DNA from: Carposina sasakii
Lineage: Eukaryota > Arthropoda > Insecta > Lepidoptera > Carposinidae
NCBI GenBank assembly: GCA_014607495.2
Contig: CP053153.1
Location: forward strand, 1,488,001 to 1,552,000
Direction: 5' to 3'
DNA length: 64,000 nt
Below the pieces are notes generated by a model. It was not told where the DNA came from, made no database searches, and was given only the letters and a program-made list of their open reading frames with translations. Positions 51,705 through 62,240 of this stretch are shown here, piece by piece (position 1 is the first letter of the stretch; the number at the start of each line of letters is the position of its first letter). The translations under genes and the position numbers were made by a program.

Positions 51705-52290
51705 AGGGTTCCGTACGTCTGAATACAAAAACGGAACCCTTATAGGATCACTCGTGTGTCTGTCCGTCCGTCGCTTACAGTCAATTATTTCCGAATCTAT
51801 TAGACCGATTAAGTTGAAATTTGGTACACATATCAATTCCTGTGACCCAAACACAGAGGTGTGACGTGAGCAGATGAAATCTGTATATGGGGGGTCATTT
51901 TTGGGGGGGAAGGGGAAATTTAAAAAAAAAATCTGAAAACTGCATCGTGTGGCATATCAAATGAAAGGTCTTGTTGAGAAGATCTTAAATGTATTTTTTT
52001 GTAATTTTAAAATAAATAGTTTCCAAGTTATTCAAGAAAATAGACGAAAATTGACCATTCCCCCCCCTTATCTCCGAAACTACTGACCCTAAAATTTTAA
52101 AAAAAATACAGAAATAAGTTTTCTCCTTATAGATTATAGGAAAACCTATAAGAAGTCCATGATATTAAAATAACATGGTAAATCACTCAATATTGTGCGT
52201 ACCAACTTTTTGTCAGATTTAAAAAAACATGATAGGTAACATCGTACGGAACCCTCTTCACGCGAGTTCAACTCGCACTTGTCGGCTTTT
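51705..52290. repeat. Interspersed repeat with GGGTTCCGTAC ends (family K)
   Basis: Starts AGGGTTCCGTACGTCTGAAT, continues AAAAACGGAACCCTTATAGG, ATCACTCGTGTGTCTGTCCG and GTTGAAATTTGGTACACATA, and ends GTACGGAACCCTCTTCACGC, GAGTTCAACTCGCACTTGTC. AGGGTTCCGTAC and GTACGGAACCCT are inverted copies about 540 bp apart. This repeat type is common in Lepidoptera and other arthropods (general knowledge). No coding frame. Confidence 0.6.
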
Positions 52291-52421
52291 TTATTTACAG
52301 AGTCGTATTCTATTCATAGCTATCTAATTTAAGGTTAAATACAAATAATTAAATTCAATATATACTATCCCAAGACATAATATATGCCACTTGAAGTCAT
52401 TAACTAACAGCAAGTCCAGTA

Positions 52422-53164
52422 TCTACGAGTATACTAATATATTATTATAAAGAGGTAAACTTTGATTGTTTGTTTATTTGTAGCGAATAGGCTCCAAACC
52501 TACTGGACCGATTTCAAAAATTCTTTTACCGTTAGTATCATTATTGGACCCGGATGAACATAGGAAACATGAAATTCCCACAGGAAGGGAACAAACGGGA
52601 ATTCAAAATTTTTACGAAAATCGCTATACATATGAAGCTGAAATCGAGCATATTTGTTCATTAGGGACTGCAAGGAAGCACGTAGAACGGATTTCCCGAA
52701 ATTCCCACGTGAAGGGGACAAACGGATATTAATAATAGGATAGTTACATATACTAAGCTTCATTTTTACTCTGAATATTTTGGCTTTATAGACTCCTTGT
52801 GAACCCTTCGTTATCCGTGTTTTTAACCGGTCTTTCTTACTGCCAGTAGCAAGTAACACGACTAAATGAAATCTGGCATGAATGTTCATTAGGAACTGCG
52901 AGGAAACACTAAGAACGGATATTCCGAAATTCCCACGGGAAGAGGACAAACGGGTATTCAAAAATTTTACGAAAACCATTTGACACATAATAATGATGAA
53001 ATTGGGCATTTGTCTGGAAGTGCAAGGAGATTCTGAAAACGTATTTCTCGAAATGCTTACCGAAACGGGAATATATTTTTTTGACGAAAACAGCTGTACA
53101 TATGAAATTGTATTTATATACTGATATATATTCAGTATATATCAAAGCGAGGGCGGGCCACTAG
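52422..53164 (+). mobile_element. Non-autonomous Helitron with diverged minisatellite
   Basis: Begins after A with TCTACGAGTATACTAATATA, then TTATTATAAAGAGGTAAACT, and ends AAAGCGAGGGCGGGCCACTAG followed by T. The interior has ACTGGACCGATTTCAAAAAT and at least four diverged units with GAAATTCCCACGGGAAG and TTTTACGAAAACC. Between two units, 52728-52865 is unrelated DNA, perhaps an insertion. The 169-codon minus frame at 52500-53009 runs through the units and is not a gene. Confidence 0.7.
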
Positions 53165-54013
53165 TAAAGAATAAGTAAGTATAGACACAAATAAACATCA
53201 ATAATTATCAAATAAACGATACTAAATGATAGAATACTAGAATTCAATAAATAGTTCTAAACGAACAAAACTGGAATAACAAATTTTCTTGGTACGTCTA
53301 CACAATTTGGGTCCTTTGCTTGGGAGTATGCATGCGAACTTTTGTGTCTCTGGTATGGTGTTTGTTGCCGTGTAAATGTATTTGTTATTTATAAGTTTTG
53401 TTATGTATTTTATATGCTTTCCTTCCTATATTTGTATGCCAAAATGGCGGAGCACAGAGAAGCTAAATCAATTATTGTAATACCTGTGTATCACAAATAA
53501 ATCAATTTGAATTTGAATAATTTTGGAATCTCAAAGAGAAGATTAGCTAACAATAAATAGATCTCATTATAAAATATAGCATACCGCTGTAAACTTCTAA
53601 GTAATTCCAACCAAAGGAACGAAGAAGGGATGAATGTACGCATTGCACGGAATCTCCGAGCTATTTTGGGCACTACTCCTATATTTAACTTTGTGGCAGT
53701 CGTAAAAGGCGTTTGATGCTTTAGAAAAAGCTACAGTCTGATTACGATTCTATTTGTACAGTATATTCTGTCTGAGTAACGGAATGTACAGTCGGTTATC
53801 TTTGGATTTGTTTAATTCGATTTCTAAGGTCATTTAAATAAATTATGTAAGATGCGTTGAAAAGTTTGTTTTTGCTATTAATAACTTTATTATTTTCATC
53901 ATGGTGATCATTTATTTAAATAATTATTAATTTCAATGAGTAACACAAACTATTCGATATAGTTGTAATATCTCAGCCATTGATTCTATAAGTCGATGCG
54001 AAATTGAGATTGT
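53165..54013. other. Unassigned, with a LINE-like tail at about 53375-53520
   Basis: TTGTATGCCAAAATGGCGGA, then TGTATCACAAATAAATCAAT and TTGAATTTGAAT, look like a LINE 3' end with AATAAA and a TTGAA microsatellite. The rest has no recognisable feature. Confidence 0.4.
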
Positions 54014-54280
54014 TTATACTCTATTGAGGGATCGCCCACCACCGGGCCCTATACCCTCCGCTGACCCTTGGATCTGCCGACTCATGATCACGAACACAAG
54101 ACACTACAGTCGTAACGAGAAGCCAGATCCAAGCACCTAGCATGCAACCATAAATACATAGCTGCTAATCCTGTATGACTGTAGTGTCTTGTGTTCGTGA
54201 TCATGAGTCGGCAGATCCAAGTGGGCGATCCCTCAATAGAGATTTGAACTTCCGAATAGTGACGCCTGATACAATTCAAT
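54014..54280. repeat. Repeat family L, inverted chimera
   Basis: 54014-54168 is family L in minus orientation (ATTGAGGGATCGCCCACCAC to CATAAATACATAGCTGCTAA). From 54179 the same family resumes in plus (TGTAGTGTCTTGTGTTCGTG to GACGCCTGATACAATT). The segment GTCTTGTGTTCGTGATCATG and the flanking text exist in both orientations, so the locus can snap back on itself. The plus segment lacks the middle of the family, between GATCCAAG and TGGGCGATCC. Confidence 0.75.
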
Positions 54281-55149
54281 ATTGTTTATACTTACCTCTT
54301 TACGCTTTATTATCTAACTCAGTGCATCATCTTAAAATTTTGCAAACATCATTGCTGCTGGGAATACGGGAAAGGACATAGGCTACATGTAATAGTTCTT
54401 GCGGGTAATAACTAGTGGGAAATATAGTTCATATTTCATCTCTCTTAGCGTGGTCTTTAAAAACTTTTGGTCATATGTCTGGTGATGCAAATTTGTACGT
54501 ACTTATCTACTCATATATGAGCAAAAGAATAAATTTCACCAAGTAATAAAATACCTATTCCATTATTTTAGTGCGCACTCAAAAAGAGTCGTAACATTAA
54601 TAAGAGTCTAAATCGAGTTTCCGAACACTTCAAAGTTTGTTAAAGTAATAGCAAAGCCATATATATTTCACACAGTAAATAAAGCAGGAATCGTTTACTG
54701 GCACTATAGAACTGCCAATAAAACAATGGAAAGAAGCTATAGGGTACCATTATTGAAACTTGCTCTAGTTTGGGATTTAAAAGATTTTTATTTTTAAATG
54801 CTAGTAGTTGAAGTAACGGAATGGGCATTTTTTTCATTAGACGACTCGACAACCTCATGCATGACCACGACATTGTGTCATCTAGTAAGGGCGGCCGTGT
54901 CATGGCCAAGTCGTCCAGTAGAAAAACGCCAATTGACTTCTGACATAAAATGACTGTAGTTTTAAGAGCGACATAACACTGGAAGCAAACAAATTCTATT
55001 TCTATAACACGCACTGTACTATTTGTATAAGTTGGTCCTCGACATCAGCGCAGCCTCATATCAGCACCGTAATGACGGTTGACATATTTCGTTCGCACGG
55101 CCGCTATATTACGGCACCGCAATCCTAGGAAACCATAGCTTAACATAGC
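54281..55149. other. No recognised gene; 124-codon frame of doubtful meaning
   Basis: The minus frame 55014-54640 is 124 codons with hydrophobic stretches near its end, but I recognise no family. Its middle (ATGCATGACCACGACATTGT, GTCATGGCCAAGTCGTCCAG) resembles foldback text near 34470 and 38412, so it probably runs through repeat DNA. Near 55065 and 55115, CACCGTAAT and ATTACGG form a small dyad. Confidence 0.35.
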
Positions 55150-55309
55150 TATCAAAACACCCTACATCATCATGTTCCTACCCATTCGTATAGGTCGGCG
55201 CAATATATACTTTTCTCCATTCATCCCTATTATCCGTCATCTAGTCACTCACTCCCAGTACACGCATGTCCTCTTTCACACAGTCCATCCAACACTTCTC
55301 CCATCATCT
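55150..55309. repeat. Interspersed-repeat fragment (GTTCCTACCCATTCGTATAG type)
   Basis: GGTCGGCGCAATATATACTT, CTCCATTCATCCCTATTATC, CGTCATCTAGTCACTCACTC and CTCTTTCACACAGTCCATCC are reminiscent of a sequence dispersed in lepidopteran genomes. This is from memory; no second close copy here. The 83-codon frame is spurious. Confidence 0.4.
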
Positions 55310-55645
55310 TCTATACATAATAATAAAAATGTAACTGATCGCTGTCTGTACATGAAATATATAATGACAAAAAATATTATAGGAGACCTTTATCAACGCA
55401 ATAGTATCTACTCAAAAGAATGACTTTTGAAATTTTCGTCTGTTTGTCGGTTTGTCTGTTTGTTTATGCGTTTGTGCTTCGAAACGGCTGAACTGATTTC
55501 AATGCAGTTTTCAGAAATATATTGTGACAGGTCCCACTTAACATATAGGCTACTTTTTATCCCGGGATAAATGTTTTTATCCGGATAATTTCGACATATT
55601 GTTTTTTCTATAGTCCACGCGGACAGAGTCACGGGCGTCCACTAG
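55310..55645 (+). mobile_element. Non-autonomous Helitron (subfamily J)
   Basis: Starts TCTATACATAATAATAAAAA, then GTAACTGATCGCTGTCTGTA, AGGAGACCTTTATCAACGCA, GTCCCACTTAACATATAGGC and TAGTCCACGCGGACAGAGTC, and ends ACGGGCGTCCACTAG followed by T. It is the plus-oriented counterpart of 31296-31593 and 37420-37700. Confidence 0.72.
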
Positions 55646-56683
55646 TAATTCCATAAAATCAATCTTACTTCATCAACAATGCAATAGAATTTTTCTAGAC
55701 ACAGTAAAGTGTGTTTATTCGAAGATTCGAACAGGAAATAAAGTACATCCGCACGTAATCGAATACGAATAGTTCGCAACGTTTTATAAGGAGCAATAAA
55801 CTATGGCGCAGTGATGCCGATAGCTGAGTTTATAGCTATTCGAGTAATATTTCAAGTGACTGCAAGTGTGGGTTTCGGTTGACGCTTGAAACTTGAGGTA
55901 GCTTAATGTAATAGTGTTGTTGAGATTGTAATTGAGGGCGGATTCCAGTGGTTTATTATACTGCGGATGTTTATGGGTATAGCTGATATAGTGATATTTG
56001 TAGTTAGTTACACGATCAGATTTTTGTAAAGCACTAAGCTAGGTCTGTTTCTAAATTTTACTAGCAAAAATTTAATTTTACCCGTACAGATACAAAAAAT
56101 ATTTTTTTGACCTATATTCTTGTCACAAGTGTAGTTTTGCTAGGTTCTTTGTTTTGAAAGGTATGATTATTTCAATGTCCAAATGTTCATATCAATGTAA
56201 TTTAATTTGTGGTCTTCTGCCATAATTATTTACATAGTAGTTATCTAGACGTTACTACTAATAGTTGGCTAGCAGCACAATGAAATAACAAGCGCCATTT
56301 TCTAAAAGTTCCTAACTCACCAGTATTAGTGCAAGCCGCAGTTTTTTAAGTTAGAACATTTTGTTTACTCGTTTACTCGCTCCGTGATTTAAAACGAAGT
56401 AATTTCGAAGGTTCGTTACTTTAAAACGAATAAACGGACGAGTTCGCGACGCCAGTGTCCAGAAATGTTATGGATGAAACGCAAACTTTTATGAGAACGT
56501 TTTTAGCTAAACTGTTTCATTCGTCAGTTTCACAGAAGTTTTATTAAAATAAAATTTAATATTAACCAGAACTGTAAGATCATAAAGGAGATTGTTTTCG
56601 TTATTGTGAAAGTTCGAGTTGCAACTCCTATGATAGGTGTATATGAATCGCGTAACCCACAGAGTACACATTTAGTAATCATC
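55646..56683. other. No recognisable gene
   Basis: AT-rich, except TACTTTAAAACGAATAAACG then GACGAGTTCGCGACGCC near 56420. A SINE G start, CCAGAACTGTAAGATCATAA then AGGAG, is at 56567-56592. Confidence 0.45.
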
Positions 56684-56815
56684 ATCATCATCATCATCAT
56701 CAGCTTATTACAGTCCACTGCTGGACGTAGGCCTCCGCCGGGGCACGCCACAAGACTGCCATGGGGGATATTTGCCCATAGTCACCACGCTGGGCAGGCG
56801 GGTTGGTGACCGACT
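56684..56815 (-). mobile_element. SINE family E, 5'-truncated, long (ATC)n
   Basis: AATCATCATCATCATCATCA, TATTACAGTCCACTGCTGGA, CGTAGGCCTCCGCCGGGGCA and CGCTGGGCAGGCGGGTTGGT, ending at GACCGACT. On the minus strand this is the 3' half of the family with its GAT tail. Confidence 0.82.
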
Positions 56816-56891
56816 GGATAGAATACATCCATATTATTATGGAATAGCATACAGGCGACGCTCCATCATATCATAACTACTAAAACCCTTA

Positions 56892-57266
56892 TACAGGATG
56901 ATTTTTGGTCGTCAACGTTCCCGAAAACTACGGAATCTCCTCATCATCACGATCATTTTTCTCCATGGAAGCATACCTGGGAAGTGTCTGGTTTCCAAAA
57001 TATTAGGGTCCAAAGATGAGTAAATAGACTGCGTTTTTCTGCATAAATGCACATAGACGCGCGTAGCAGGATTTATTCACGAAAAATAATTAATATCTGT
57101 CTATAAAAAAACTAACATAAACACTAGACACTATAAATTTCGCACGATCAAGGAATTTAAATTAAAAAAAAAAAAATCCCAGCATTTTTTTTGGCATAAA
57201 CTTACTTTATTTCATGTATAGAATACGTACCCTTCGTTAAAGGTGGCCACAAAAAAACATCCTGTA
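56892..57266 (+). mobile_element. MITE family A, complete copy
   Basis: TACAGGATGATTTTTGGTCG at the left and GGCCACAAAAAAACATCCTG then TA at the right. It differs from 25484-25858 by only a few bases over 375 bp. It contains the canonical CCATGGAAGCATACCTGGGA and CATAAATGCACATAGACGCG. Confidence 0.87.
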
Positions 57267-58302
57267 TACTACACAAACCACACTACTTCATCGAAGCCCA
57301 ATACACTAATATCTCTATCTCCGACCCCTACGAGTATACCCTAACAATAAATAACAGGAACACATAAACATGCTCTAGTCTCACACTATGATATTGATAA
57401 TAAAAATTCCTTAAGAACCACAAGAGAATTCCTGGGACCAAAGGCATTCTTTCCGAGCACTAAAGACGGCTTTCCAGCGGCAGAAGCGAATTTAGATGAA
57501 AAAGACAATGATGTTAAAGAAAAATTTTGAGTTTGAGTGAGTCTAGTATTCTATAAAGAGATTTACGCCACGGTAAAAAAAACATCGCTCTTTTTGTTCA
57601 CATGTACTTATTTGTTTAATATTCAATTTTACGATACGTACAGCTGTCCAATGGTATGTACATGTGTTAACAAAAGTGATATGTCTAGCGATACGCTATG
57701 AATATAATCCACTATAGACAATCTATATATATTTGAGATACGAAACTCATGTATATTTACATAGAATTTCGCTTAACATAACCCTTTTGTTGCATACTGT
57801 AGAAGCAGATTTAAACACATTATTTTCCAAAATATAGAAAATAGTGTATTAGGTATAGAAAAGTACTATCGTTGTTACCAGCAGTAGAATAAAAATCATA
57901 GAATAGCACAAATAAAAAATAAAATAAACTGTCGCAAATTTTTGCAACACTACCATTATGTACCTAGGTACTACGAGTATACAATAACGTACAAGAAACA
58001 TGGTCATACTCCCATTTTCTCATAAAACTAAATCTGGAAAGCTAAAACATGTCCGACTTAAAAGCACTCGGAAATAACAACATGAAACTTATTTATAGGG
58101 TAGGTTGCTATAAAAATAATATACCAGAGAATAGAGCCACGGACAACATAAATACCATCATAATATCTGTCATAGCTTTCCGTTAGAGAAACTAGGTATA
58201 TGTAGGTAAGTATGTAAAAAGCAAAAAGGTGATATACTATACATGGAGGCGTAGAAAACTTTTGACAAGATTGAGATAACTAGTAGAAAATATACATAGG
58301 TA
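57267..58302. other. No recognisable gene; MITE B end scrap
   Basis: TTTACATAGAATTTCGCTTA then ACATAACCCTTTTGTTGCAT at 57756-57796 is one end of MITE B. The rest shows nothing. Confidence 0.45.
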
Positions 58303-58560
58303 AGCCGCGTGGTGCCGGCAGAGTAGAGTTTGTACCACCCCTGCCTGCCCGTGGGTATCGTACGAGGCGATTAAGGGTTTCCGGGAGGTGGACAGCAGCG
58401 ACTCCCGAACTGACAACATAGTCCGAAAATCACACTGCGGTCACCAACCCGCCTGCCCAGCGTGATGACTATGGGCAAAACCCCCCTGTGGCAGTAGCCT
58501 TGTGGCGTGCCCTGGGGGAGGCTTACGTCCAGCAGTGGACTGCAATAGGCTGAAGAAGAC
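58303..58560 (+). mobile_element. SINE family E, full-length copy
   Basis: GCCGCGTGGTGCCGGCAGAG, TTTGTACCACCCCTGCCTGC, GGGTATCGTACGAGGCGATT, AAGGGTTTCCGGGAGGTGGA, CGCCTGCCCAGCGTGATGAC, GTGCCCTGGGGGAGGCTTAC, GTCCAGCAGTGGACTGCAAT then AGGCTGAAGAAGA. This is the clearest complete copy and serves as the reference. The 63-codon frame on the minus strand is spurious. Confidence 0.88.
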
Positions 58561-59807
58561 ATGGTTCATGGACATCGATCTTAAAAAGATCATGTACTCG
58601 TAGACGACTAAGACCAAAGAACGTTTTTAAACTAACAAGAAGAAAATCAAGTCTGTAAATAAAATCCCAATGTTATCTTACACAAACCCCAACAAAATAA
58701 AGCGATCCACATAAATTTTAACTATGATATATGAAACCGTGAAGTTGTTATTTTATTGCTAGAAATATTATTGTTTTGGGGTGAACTTGGGGTGCTGAAC
58801 GTTTAATTTAATGGGGGTGCTAAAGAAAAATAAAGGGGATGCTCTAAGGGTGCGCTTGTCGCTTTTATCTGGATTTTATTTACGATAGAGATATATTTGC
58901 ATATTTAACTGTAGAAGATAAGATTAGATAAAGTTGATTGTTAAATTTGTTAAGAAATGTCTTGATAATTTTAATTAGACCGATGAAGATGTCTTGAAAT
59001 ATTATGTTTCCAAAATGTATATGATATTTAAAATTTCATATAGGTATTTTGAAATTAAAAGGTTTTAATTGTTATGCAAGTAATCAATCTCATATAATGT
59101 TTAGGTAATAATTTCAATTGTAACATCATACACTTCGGCAAAAGACGTTAGCTTAGAAATGGCCCGACTCTTCGTAACACATTAAAACCTTTGAAATTGC
59201 GAAATGTGGTAAACATGTTTTTCAACATTTTATTATGAAATTCTTTGAAACTTTTATTTAATTTATCTATAGCCTATTAGTAGAAACCTACGACTTCATC
59301 TGCCTATACTTTAGAATTCCCGTTATTTCCCATACCATAGTTGGTGTTTTGGCTAATACTTTCATAGCAAATATCTCCTGGTAGATAATGCTACTAAATT
59401 GTGACTTCATTGATTATGGTAGCATTCGAGATTTCGTGATGAGTCAGAAACCTTTCACTTTTATTTTTTTATGTACAGATTAGGTATATTCTCACAAAAA
59501 GACATAAAATTTAATTGAAATAATGAATTAAATTAGTCAGCAAAAATTGACCATTTCATGTCATGGTCCATTCAAAGATGATACTTTAACGAAAGTGCGA
59601 GGGTAAGTTTACTATCAGACACATAGTAAACAAATGTTAGTGATTTTATTTATGACGTCATAAACCGGAACTGCTGATAATGTACGTGGGTGATAGAATT
59701 GTATTGATGTACCCCAGTGTAATAAAACCAATACATTTTTTTTAGTATCACAAGAATTTTATTTACATGGAATAGGGCATTCTCTCAGTCGATAAGTTTT
59801 TACATAC
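58561..59807. other. No recognisable feature
   Basis: About 1.2 kb of AT-rich DNA without family matches or a coding frame of 60 codons. GACCATTTCATGTCATGGTC at 59549 is a small dyad resembling family V. Confidence 0.5.
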
Positions 59808-59915
59808 AGGAACGACGTTCCCGAAAACTGCATGATCAATGGAAGCATACCTGGGAAGTGTCTGGTTCCCAAGATTTTAGGGTCAAAATTTGAATAAATA
59901 GACTGCTGTTTATAA
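59808..59915 (+). mobile_element. MITE family A, fragment
   Basis: GACGTTCCCGAAAACTGCAT, CAATGGAAGCATACCTGGGA, AGTGTCTGGTTCCCAAGATT and AGGGTCAAAATTTGAATAAA match family A with a deletion. Confidence 0.7.
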
Positions 59916-59936
59916 ATAAATAAATAATAATAATAA

Positions 59937-60965
59937 TAAATAAATATTCACACACTTCACAACACATAAACTAAGTCCCAGATTAATATCCATACGGTTT
60001 TGTGTCGTGGGTAAATATATAAATACATAGATGTACCCATGACTCGGAAACATACAGGGTGATTTTTGGTCGTCAACGTTAACTACGGAATCTCCTCAAT
60101 CACGATCATTTTTCTCCATGGAAGCATACCTGGGAAGTGTCTGGTTTCCAAAATATTTTTTAAATAGACTGCGTTTTTCTGCATAAATGCACATAGACGC
60201 GCGTAGAATTTTATTTACTATAAAAAAAGCGGGTGGGGCTGTGTCGGGGCACACGGCCGTTGGTTTTAACGTACGGGCATCGCTTTTAAAGTAAAAGATT
60301 GAAATGAAAACAAGATGGACGCTGTAAGTATTTTAATAAAAAAAGAACTACGTAATAGTAGCGTCACTTTCTGGTTATTTTAAATAACTTCGTCCGCGTT
60401 TTTACGGGTAGGTTGTTGTATAGACTGTAGCCTTCCATGGGTGAATTTTTCAAATGGTCCTGAGATTAGCGCGTTCAAACAAACAAACAAACAAACTCTT
60501 CATACTGTCCAAATTACACTTATTTTTGTATAAATCAATCGGATAAACTTGACAAACACACGAAAGAATACGAAAGTCTCACGAGTTCATAGAAACAAGC
60601 GTGAGCGCCGGTTTCACAGTTATCGCATCCCTCCCCCGCCCCCCCGCTTGACCCCGACACGAACTCAATGTTTCTATATAAGTGAAATATTTCCATCAAT
60701 AGTTTTTTAATTATTAAGGTACGATGATATAGACCTTTTCGTTACGGTCCACCTGGTACCCGTACGCGATTTTGACGTTTCACGTCAAAAAACTAACATA
60801 AACACTAGAACGATCAAGGAATTTAAATTTTTTTTCAAAAAAAAAAATTTTTCCCAGTGTCTAGGTCGTTAAAGGTGGCCACAAGTATATTTAATATTCA
60901 TCATATCAATTTGCACCTACCGGGTCAACCTAATCGTCGCAGGCAGGATCACTACCTACTTGATA
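59937..60965 (-). mobile_element. SINE S split by a rearranged MITE A and other DNA
   Basis: The tail in minus orientation (TATTCACACACTTCACAACA to TGTCGTGGGTAAATAT, then CATGACTCGGAAACATA, to about 60056) and the head remnant (TATCAATTTGCACCTACCGG, 60894-60965) belong to one SINE. Between them, from CAGGGTGATTTTTGGTCGTC, lie MITE A pieces (60057-60215, 60790-60890) and about 570 bp of other DNA that includes GAGATTAGCGCGTTCAAACA and an (AAAC)n run. The structure suggests insertion of MITE A into SINE S and later insertion into MITE A. Confidence 0.6.
60216..60789. other. GC-variable DNA inside the MITE A pieces
   Basis: CGGGTGGGGCTGTGTCGGGG, then CACACGGCCGTTGG, and later CTCCCCCGCCCCCCCGCTTG form an approximate G-rich/C-rich inverted relationship (60227-60245 against 60628-60655). 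TTCGTCCGCGTTTTTACGGG and TGAGATTAGCGCGTTCAAAC are phrases of lepidopteran repeats. It may be an unrecognised inserted element. Confidence 0.4.
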
Positions 60966-60969
60966 GTCG

Positions 60970-61125
60970 CGCGTAGCTAATTTTTTTAGAAATAATTAAT
61001 ATCTGTCGAAAAAACTAGCATAAACACTTATAAATCAAGTAATTTTGTTTTTTTTGTTTTTTTAAATACATCGTTTCCCAATAAAACTTTTTTTTATCAA
61101 TGGCAATGAAAAAACATCCTGTATA
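60970..61125 (+). mobile_element. MITE family A, degraded 3' part
   Basis: GCGCGTAGCTAATTTTTTTA, AATAATTAATATCTGTCGAA and ATGAAAAAACATCCTGTA follow the right half of family A. It may be the remainder of the copy split at 60057-60890, displaced by the SINE head. Confidence 0.55.
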
Positions 61126-62104
61126 CTACTTAACTGTCATCTCCTTCATACACATATTATAGTAAATTTTACCTTTCACAGTCTGTCAATGAGAAATTTC
61201 CGATTGATCATTTCTAAAATAGAATGTTAAATATTTCTGAGAATTCATCGATGAAGTCTTTGAACTATTTCATGCTTTTCGGACCAGTAGGTTTATTACA
61301 TTTCAGCTATAGAAATAAAAATAAACGACAGAACCTCCATTTGCTACGATCCCTGACATACCTCTTTCGCTTCATCGACTGCCATGAAGTACCTACTCAT
61401 GACCTGACCTTTCTCTAGAGTTTCATTGATTTCGATAGAGAGAGTCCGGTGACATCTTCTCCTTCAAACTCTTCTACACTTTTCTATTATATCTTTTCTT
61501 TGTTAGTCAACTTTCGTTCATTAACACATGCTTAACAACTTTTAATAAAAATAAAATAAGCCTGATAAAGCAAAATCCAATGCTTTAATGATGATTACAT
61601 CACCATACTCAACTGAATGTTGTTAAACTAGAACAGAATTAATTCCTAATTAATAGAGCAGACGACAGTCTGTATGTATATGTACTTATGTAGACGTCCA
61701 TATTTGATCAGTGTCACTTACGATTCAAGTTTTAAACACTCTGTATTATATGTATAAGCCATCTAGCTAGTTGCCAATTTGTGCTTGTATTTGCTTAAAA
61801 AATACGTCTTTAACCTCATCATGTTTCCACGAAAACTCCCTCCACTTTAAAAATAAAACGAGAAATTTCCCTAGCCGGATATTATACCGAATTTCGCTGG
61901 AGAAATTTCGAGTACCTATGCACCGTTTTTGACATCTTACACAGTATTTACTAGACTATGAAAGTATGTAATCTAATTTAAGTTTTTATTTTAAGCCCAA
62001 ATCCTAAAAAACGCTGTTTCTTAAAATCGGGAAAGTAATCAATTTGTTTCGACTATTAATAACCTTCACGATCGATGGCCACTAATTAATTATATTGCAT
62101 ATAC
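61126..62104. other. No recognisable gene; weak SINE scrap at 61345-61420
   Basis: GACATACCTCTTTCGCTTCA then GCCATGAAGTACCTACTCAT faintly resembles the SINE at 33250-33440. The 64-codon frame at 61224-61418 has no known motif. Confidence 0.4.
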
Positions 62105-62240
62105 ATTACACCCAGATTAACCCAGTCCCACATTAAGGCCTTGTATTGTGGGTATGTAAGTAACAAAATTATAGAAACTTCTATAACTCGGAAATAGACA
62201 TGGATATTCATCTCACCAAAACGTTTGCACCTACTGGGTG
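62105..62240 (-). mobile_element. SINE S, truncated at both ends
   Basis: ACCCAGTCCCACATTAAGGC, CTTGTATTGTGGGTA, AACTCGGAAATAGACATGGA and AACGTTTGCACCTACTGGGT match 42841-43215 in minus orientation. It stops inside the head, at a run of T. The following TTCATCCCGAAGGAAAGGCA (about 62262) is from another, unassigned repeat. Confidence 0.65.

Noticed and set aside
52500..53009. 169-codon open frame, the longest in the window
   Set aside because: It runs antisense through diverged minisatellite units of a Helitron. The repeated residues (FPWEF, SRGNFG) come from the DNA repeat, and the same pattern occurs in frames at 31595-32105.
54640..55014. 124-codon minus frame as a membrane protein gene
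   Set aside because: Hydrophobic residues come from AT-rich DNA; the middle overlaps foldback-like repeat text, and no family is recognised.
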